NCBI GenBank assembly: GCA_045563135.1
Contig: JBJKUL010000001.1
Span: forward strand, 930,001-994,000
Length of the DNA stretch: 64,000 nucleotides
Reading direction: 5' to 3'
Source: Actinomarina sp002308095
Lineage (GTDB): Bacteria; Actinomycetota; Acidimicrobiia; Actinomarinales; Actinomarinaceae
Below the pieces are notes generated by a model. It had not been told where the DNA came from. It did no database searches and was given only the letters and a program-made list of their open reading frames with translations. Position 1 is the stretch's first letter; the number at the start of each line of letters is the position of its first letter. Below, one piece after another: positions 60,274 through 64,000 of this stretch. A program made the position numbers and the translations under genes.

Positions 60274-61210
60274 ACTACTAGCTAAAGTAGCAGAGATACT
60301 TGGTGCTCCAGAAAGTCTTGTTCAGAGATCTGCTGAAGCAAGAGCAGAGGCATCGGGAAATACTGTTGATGAGGTCTTACAATCATGGGCCGGTGGAGAA
60401 AGTATTGCATCGTCAGCACCTCCAGCAGCAGAAGCTCCAGTTGAAGAAGTAAAAGAAGAAGCACCTCCAGCAGCAGAAGCTCCAGTTGAAGAAGTAAAAG
60501 AAGAAGCACCTCCAGCAGCAGAAGCTCCAGTCGTACAAAAGACAACCTCTAAAGTTGAAACTGTTATTAAAAAAGTTTCTCTAGCTAACAACACTATGGG
60601 AATTAAGTTAAACACTGATGCAACCCTGCCAAGATGGCTAAATTTCAGTTTTATTGTTATCCCTATATTTATTCTTATTGGAATGATTAACACATCTGGA
60701 GCCCAAGAATGTGGAGTAAATGGAATCTTAGATATTGATAGAAAATCACAGCAAACTGTTAATTGTGACGGTTCTCCTTTTGAAGGAAAAGGTGTGGCTT
60801 CTACCAATACTGTAAATTATGTTGCTGTAGGTCAACAAGTCTATTCAGGGGCTGCTGCTTGTGCGGGCTGTCATGGAGCTAATGGTGGTGGTGGAGTTGG
60901 TCCTGCCTTTATCGGTGGTGCACTCTATAAGACTTTTCCTACATGTGCTGATCATGCAAAATGGATTCAATTAGGTTCAGCTGGTTGGCAAGCTGAAGTA
61001 GGAGCTGCCTATGGTGCTGAAGATACTATTTCAATTGGTGGAATGCCAGGATTTCAAGGTAAGTTAACTGAAGAAGAGTTAATGGCTGTAGTTGTTTTTG
61101 AAAGAGTCGTTTTTGGTGGAGGAAACACTGAAGAAGTACTTAGCGATTGTGGTCTTCTTGAAACAGAAGAAGACGAAGAAAATATAGAAGCAGCTAGTAC
61201 AACACCTTAA
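60266..61210 (+). CDS. Monoheme cytochrome c with docking-like tag
   Basis: A 314-residue protein starting at GTG (60266). The first 45 residues repeat the tag of the CcoO-like protein, followed by a Glu/Ala/Pro linker with three 15-residue repeats (EEVKEEAPPAAEAPV), one helix (WLNFSFIVIPIFILIGMI) and a cytochrome c domain with CAGCHG near residue 207 and GGMPGFQG as Met ligand. Resembles small soluble-domain cytochromes c that accept electrons from bc complexes. Third cytochrome of the locus. Confidence 0.8.
   Translation: MSELLAKVAEILGAPESLVQRSAEARAEASGNTVDEVLQSWAGGESIASSAPPAAEAPVEEVKEEAPPAAEAPVEEVKEEAPPAAEAPVVQKTTSKVETVIKKVSLANNTMGIKLNTDATLPRWLNFSFIVIPIFILIGMINTSGAQECGVNGILDIDRKSQQTVNCDGSPFEGKGVASTNTVNYVAVGQQVYSGAAACAGCHGANGGGGVGPAFIGGALYKTFPTCADHAKWIQLGSAGWQAEVGAAYGAEDTISIGGMPGFQGKLTEEELMAVVVFERVVFGGGNTEEVLSDCGLLETEEDEENIEAASTTP
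60267..60494 (+). repeat. 228 bp near-identical direct repeat, copy 2
   Basis: Second copy of the repeat described at 59245-59472, at the 5' end of the downstream cytochrome c gene. The match begins at the second base of the start codon and ends where the linkers diverge. The start codon itself differs (ATG in copy 1, GTG here). Confidence 0.92.
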
Positions 61211-61252
61211 AAAACAGTTGGTTTCTTTTCAAAACCTAATTAATATTTTGCT

Positions 61253-61324
61253 ATGTTACCTGTAATTTATTTTCACGTCGCACTTGTAGCCTTATCATTC
61301 TTATTGTTCTACGTCATTCTCTAA
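61253..61324 (+). CDS. 23-residue single-span peptide after cytochrome c
   Basis: An ATG frame encoding 23 residues that form one helix (MLPVIYFHVALVALSFLLFY) and stop immediately before the GTG of the next gene. Size and position fit the tiny subunits of respiratory complexes (CcoQ- or CydX-like), but there is no sequence identity to claim. No strong Shine-Dalgarno. Confidence 0.4.
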   Translation: MLPVIYFHVALVALSFLLFYVIL

Positions 61325-61777
61325 GTGGTAGCCAATAAAAAACCAAAGAGGGTTGTCGGCTGGAAAGAGAATGCGGCCCTACCAGATTTAAACGTCAAAA
61401 ATGTCATCGCAAAGATTGACACTGGTGCAAATCTTGCATCTATTGATGCAGCAGATATAAAAATAGTATCAAGAGACAAAGTAAAGTACGTTAAGTTTAA
61501 AGTAATGAAAAGAAATAACACTGTCAGAAAAACATCTGCTCCTCTTGAGGGGTATAAAAGAATTAAAAGCTCTAATGGTGATGTCGAAAGAAGGCCGTAT
61601 ATTAAAACCACCTTATTGATGGATGGAATTACAAAAAAAATTGAACTTACCTTAACTGATAGAGGTCCCATGGAGTACACCATGCTCATTGGTAGAAAAG
61701 CACTAGGCAGAAGATGGGTTGTTAATCCATCCATTAGTTTTTCTACAAAGCCAGATGGTAAGAAAGTAATTAAATAA
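61325..61777 (+). CDS. Retropepsin-like protein of RimK-partner family
   Basis: A 150-residue protein of the ATP-dependent zinc protease/retropepsin-like family often found beside rimK. Seen: VGWKENAALPDLN at the start, the active-site-like KIDTGANLASIDAADI near residue 37 (DTGA triad of aspartic proteases), and LTDRGPMEYTMLIGRKALGRRWVVNP near the C-terminus. GTG start directly after the tiny membrane peptide. It is coupled to rimK by a 1 bp gap. Confidence 0.85.
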   Translation: MVANKKPKRVVGWKENAALPDLNVKNVIAKIDTGANLASIDAADIKIVSRDKVKYVKFKVMKRNNTVRKTSAPLEGYKRIKSSNGDVERRPYIKTTLLMDGITKKIELTLTDRGPMEYTMLIGRKALGRRWVVNPSISFSTKPDGKKVIK

Positions 61778-61778
61778 G

Positions 61779-62681
61779 ATGAAACTAGGAATCCTCTCCC
61801 AAGATATTAAGCTTTATTCAACCTCAAGGCTTTACGAAACAGCAATAAAAAGAGGCCACGATACACAAGTTGTCAGCTACTTACGATGCTACATGAATAT
61901 AGCAAAAGCTAAACCAAGAATATTTTTTAGAGGAGATGAACTTAGTTTTGATTCTGTCATTCCAAGAATTGCGGCAACATGGACTTTTTATGGTGCAGCA
62001 GTTGTTCGACAGTTTGAGTTAATGGGAGCATTCTCTGCAAACTCCTCTGCATCAATTAGCCGTTCCAGAGATAAATTAAGAGCTCTTCAGCTTATAGGAA
62101 ATAGTGGTGTAGAGATGCCCGTTACTGGATATGTTCATTTTTCTAGAGATATTGAATCTGTACTTAATACAGTTGGTGAACCCCCATTTGTTATCAAATT
62201 ACTTGAAGGCACCCAAGGGAGAGGTGTGGTTCTCACTGAAACTATGGATGCTGCAATAAGTGCTATTGAAACTATGAAAAATATTGATGCCAACATACTT
62301 ATTCAAGAATTTATAAAAGAATCTGCTGGTGAAGATATCCGTGCAATAGTAGTTGGAGATAAAGTAGTTGCCTCAATGAAAAGAAAGGCAAAACCTGGTG
62401 AATTTAGATCTAACGTTCATCTAGGTGGAAGTGTTTCAAATTATGAAATGACTGATGAAGAAAAGGATAGTGCTATTAGGTCTGCAAAAGTACTCGGATT
62501 ACAAGTAGCAGGGGTTGATTTACTTCAATCTAGTAGAGGTCCTTTAGTGTTGGAAGTAAACTCCTCCCCTGGGCTTGAGGGAATTGAGCGTGCAAGTGGT
62601 ATCGATGTTGCAGAAAAAATAATAGAATTCCTAGAGCATGAGATTCAAAATAGAGATAAATCAAAGCCTATTGATATTTAA
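61779..62681 (+). CDS. RimK-family alpha-L-glutamate ligase
   Basis: A 300-residue ATP-grasp ligase that adds amino acids (usually glutamate) to proteins or small molecules. Seen: the N-terminal domain ending RDKLRALQLIGNSGVEMPVTG, the ATP-binding loop LEGTQGRGVVLTE near residue 144, QEFIKESAGEDIRAIVVGDKVVASM and the metal-binding VLEVNSSPGLEGIE near residue 260. E. coli RimK modifies ribosomal protein S6; target here unknown. Paired with the retropepsin-like gene. Confidence 0.93.
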   Translation: MKLGILSQDIKLYSTSRLYETAIKRGHDTQVVSYLRCYMNIAKAKPRIFFRGDELSFDSVIPRIAATWTFYGAAVVRQFELMGAFSANSSASISRSRDKLRALQLIGNSGVEMPVTGYVHFSRDIESVLNTVGEPPFVIKLLEGTQGRGVVLTETMDAAISAIETMKNIDANILIQEFIKESAGEDIRAIVVGDKVVASMKRKAKPGEFRSNVHLGGSVSNYEMTDEEKDSAIRSAKVLGLQVAGVDLLQSSRGPLVLEVNSSPGLEGIERASGIDVAEKIIEFLEHEIQNRDKSKPIDI

Positions 62682-62902
62682 GAAGTTAATAGATTTTTAA
62701 GAATAGTTTTCTTACTTAAGATACCTTCATCAATAACCAGGTCTCCATCAAGAAGTACAGGAACTCTAAGTAAATACTCTTGATACCCATCTTCAACATT
62801 AACTATGTTGACATTAAAAATTTTACTAAGTGGTGAAATAGTCTTCATGCCTTTTTCGCATAGTTCACAGTTTTCTGTAACGACTAAGTTTAAAGTTTTC
62901 AT
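62678..62902 (-). CDS. Glutaredoxin-like (DUF836) protein
   Basis: A 74-residue thioredoxin-fold protein. Seen: a strand then CELC (CxxC) near residue 13, and RVPVLLDGDLVIDEG, the cis-Pro motif of the family. DUF836 proteins are glutaredoxin-like redox proteins of unknown partner. Its stop overlaps the rimK stop by 4 bp; the genes converge. Confidence 0.85.
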   Translation of the reverse strand: MKTLNLVVTENCELCEKGMKTISPLSKIFNVNIVNVEDGYQEYLLRVPVLLDGDLVIDEGILSKKTILKNLLTS

Positions 62903-62919
62903 AATCCTAAAATATACTT

Positions 62920-63003
62920 ATGAGACCGTGGACACTTGTTTTTGTAATTCTTTTAGCAGTTATAATTTTTGTCTCTGGTTTTATAGTGTTAACTTTCATT
63001 TAG
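62920..63003 (+). CDS. Possible 27-residue membrane peptide
   Basis: An ATG frame encoding MRPWTLVFVILLAVIIFVSG and a few more hydrophobic residues: one helix. It begins 17 bp from the glutaredoxin-like gene's divergent start and its stop overlaps the SAM-hydrolase gene's stop by 4 bp. No ribosome binding site is clear. Could be chance. Confidence 0.35.
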   Translation: MRPWTLVFVILLAVIIFVSGFIVLTFI

Positions 63004-63803
63004 ATAGAGAAACTAACCTTCGAAGAATCTCCACACTCTAAAATTTCTGCAGCATTGCCATTTTTTCTAAATATTAAAACCATGCCCCATGAGTCGGTAA
63101 TTAAACCAACATTATCAAGATGATCACTCTGAAAGCTTTCACACCATGTTGTTTTAAAGGTACGATTACCAACAGTTACTTTCACGACATCACCAATTGA
63201 TAGGTTTAATCCCCTAAGTTCTTCAGGTGATATGTTGGTCTGGCAGTTGCCGTAGTGGTCAACATAAAGAATCTCCCCTTTTATTTGTTTTTCAGATACC
63301 TCAGTAAGAGGAATGAGGTATTGTTTTAAATCACCAAGGTCAACTTCTGGACCAAATTCTTCTAAGGCGAGTTGCCCTGAAGCATAACCTGCAGCAAAAG
63401 GAGAAAAAATATCCCTTGCGTGGAAGGTACTTCCCTCAGATGGAATTATCCAATCTGTATTTTCAAGCAAGAAAGCTCTTTGGGCACCACCAACTGTCGC
63501 ACAAGCGAGGTTTAACAAGCCATTATCAGGACCTATCATGACACCCCACTCAGTTTCTATACCTATTGGTTTTCTCTCTGTTCCTACGCCAGGATCAACT
63601 ACAGCGAGTAATACTCCTTGTGGAATGTACTGTATAGCTCTCATCAGTAATAAACTTCCATACTTTATGTCCTGTGGTGGAATCCCATGTGAAATGTCAT
63701 TTACTTTTAACTCAGGGTCAATTCTATTTATAACACCCTTTACAACCCCAACAGATCCATCATCTATCCCAAAATCTGTTGCAAAAGAAATTATTTTTTT
63801 CAT
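63000..63803 (-). CDS. SAM hydrolase / adenosyl-chloride synthase family protein (DUF62)
   Basis: A 267-residue protein of the S-adenosyl-L-methionine hydroxide adenosyltransferase family. Seen: ISFATDFGIDDGSVGVVKGVI at the start, VVDPGVGTERKPIGI near residue 68, GPDNGLLNLA near residue 91, STFHARDIFSPFAAGYASG near residue 123 and YVDHYGNCQTNIS near residue 195. Hydrolases of this family cleave SAM to adenosine and methionine. Start ATG at 63803. Confidence 0.92.
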   Translation of the reverse strand: MKKIISFATDFGIDDGSVGVVKGVINRIDPELKVNDISHGIPPQDIKYGSLLLMRAIQYIPQGVLLAVVDPGVGTERKPIGIETEWGVMIGPDNGLLNLACATVGGAQRAFLLENTDWIIPSEGSTFHARDIFSPFAAGYASGQLALEEFGPEVDLGDLKQYLIPLTEVSEKQIKGEILYVDHYGNCQTNISPEELRGLNLSIGDVVKVTVGNRTFKTTWCESFQSDHLDNVGLITDSWGMVLIFRKNGNAAEILECGDSSKVSFSI

Positions 63804-63899
63804 GAAGCTAATTATATAGACGTTTGAAAATGAGGATAAAATTGTTTTAAATTAGCAAATTTAAATAAATCTGTATATATTTACTCTTGTAGAGGGGGG

Positions 63900-64000
63900 A
63901 TTATTAAAAAATTACTTTATGGATTTTTAGTTTTAGTTGTTGTTGGGTATTTTGGTGTAGGCTATTACATTTACGATGCATCCGCAACTGTACCATGTGC
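63900..64000 (+). CDS. N-terminus of an exported protein, runs off window; unusual ATT start
   Basis: A frame open to the window end whose product begins IIKKLLYGFLVLVVVGYFGV, a typical signal or anchor helix, then YYIYDASATVPC. A strong AGAGGGGGG precedes it by 0-3 bases, but no ATG, GTG or TTG exists in frame back to a stop at 63837, leaving ATT (63900 or 63903) as the only plausible start, as in infC. Family cannot be judged from 33 residues. Confidence 0.45.
   Translation, partial: MIKKLLYGFLVLVVVGYFGVGYYIYDASATVPC

Overview
The window is gene-dense, AT-rich (by eye about one third G+C) bacterial chromosome with very short intergenic gaps, many 1-8 bp gene overlaps and many tiny membrane proteins. 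The combination of an F420-type luciferase-like oxidoreductase, an InhA-like enoyl-ACP reductase, a fused biotin carboxylase/biotin-carrier acyl-CoA carboxylase alpha chain and a bc-type quinol:cytochrome c reductase points to a streamlined, low-GC, probably aquatic actinobacterium (Acidimicrobiia/Actinomarinales-like). This placement is inference; no rRNA gene is present to test it.

Layout. 1-2.9 kb: the 5' part of a peptidyl-tRNA hydrolase gene overlapping rplY, a DrrAB-like ABC exporter and tRNA-Arg(CCU). 2.9-5.4 kb: a low-information accessory stretch of short hypothetical genes bounded by two 3'-half copies of a tRNA-Val(UAC) (24 bp identical direct repeat), which look like attachment or recombination scars. 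5.4-10 kb: b561-like cytochrome, F420-type oxidoreductase and the glyoxylate shunt (aceB, aceA). 10-16.6 kb: membrane and lipid-related enzymes, two orphan oligopeptide-type ABC permeases, and a chain of tiny overlapping genes. 16.6-19.6 kb: inositol-phosphatase-like enzyme plus a fused alcohol dehydrogenase/Gfo-Idh-MocA protein. 19.6-29.4 kb: a nearly complete biotin/acyl-CoA carboxylase/type II fatty acid synthesis block (birA, accD-like, bioY, accA-like, acpS, fabD, fabH, fabG, acpP, fabF, fabI) without a dehydratase. 29.5-33.2 kb: pyruvate phosphate dikinase beside an archaeal-type (type II) GAPDH homologue. 33.2-43.6 kb: a surface protein with an IF2-N-like head, a TetR regulator, a three-gene NAD(P) transhydrogenase, glycerate kinase and small proteins. 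43.6-52.3 kb: GH57 glycosidase, tryptophanase-family lyase, amidinohydrolase-like enzyme, GNAT, LysE-type exporter and a stomatin-like protein.

The most striking region is 52.3-61.3 kb, two divergent respiratory operons. The minus-strand operon encodes a membrane protein, a 2x[4Fe-4S] ferredoxin, split cytochrome b (b6-like and subunit-IV-like), Rieske protein, a two-heme cytochrome c and a small membrane protein. The plus-strand operon encodes a membrane protein that resembles the catalytic subunit of cbb3 oxidase (CcoN) but keeps only one histidine in the whole protein, so it cannot carry the usual heme b, heme b3 and CuB. It is followed by a CcoO-like monoheme cytochrome c, a six-cysteine protein, another monoheme cytochrome c and a 23-residue membrane peptide. 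Three proteins from the two operons share an N-terminal helical tag of about 35-45 residues followed by an Ala/Pro/Glu linker, and in the two cytochromes c of the plus operon the tag is repeated almost perfectly at DNA level over 228 bp. I regard this as the best candidate for an undescribed electron-transfer assembly.

The last 2.7 kb hold a RimK-type ligase with its retropepsin-like partner, a glutaredoxin-like protein, a SAM hydrolase-family protein and the start of a gene that runs off the window.
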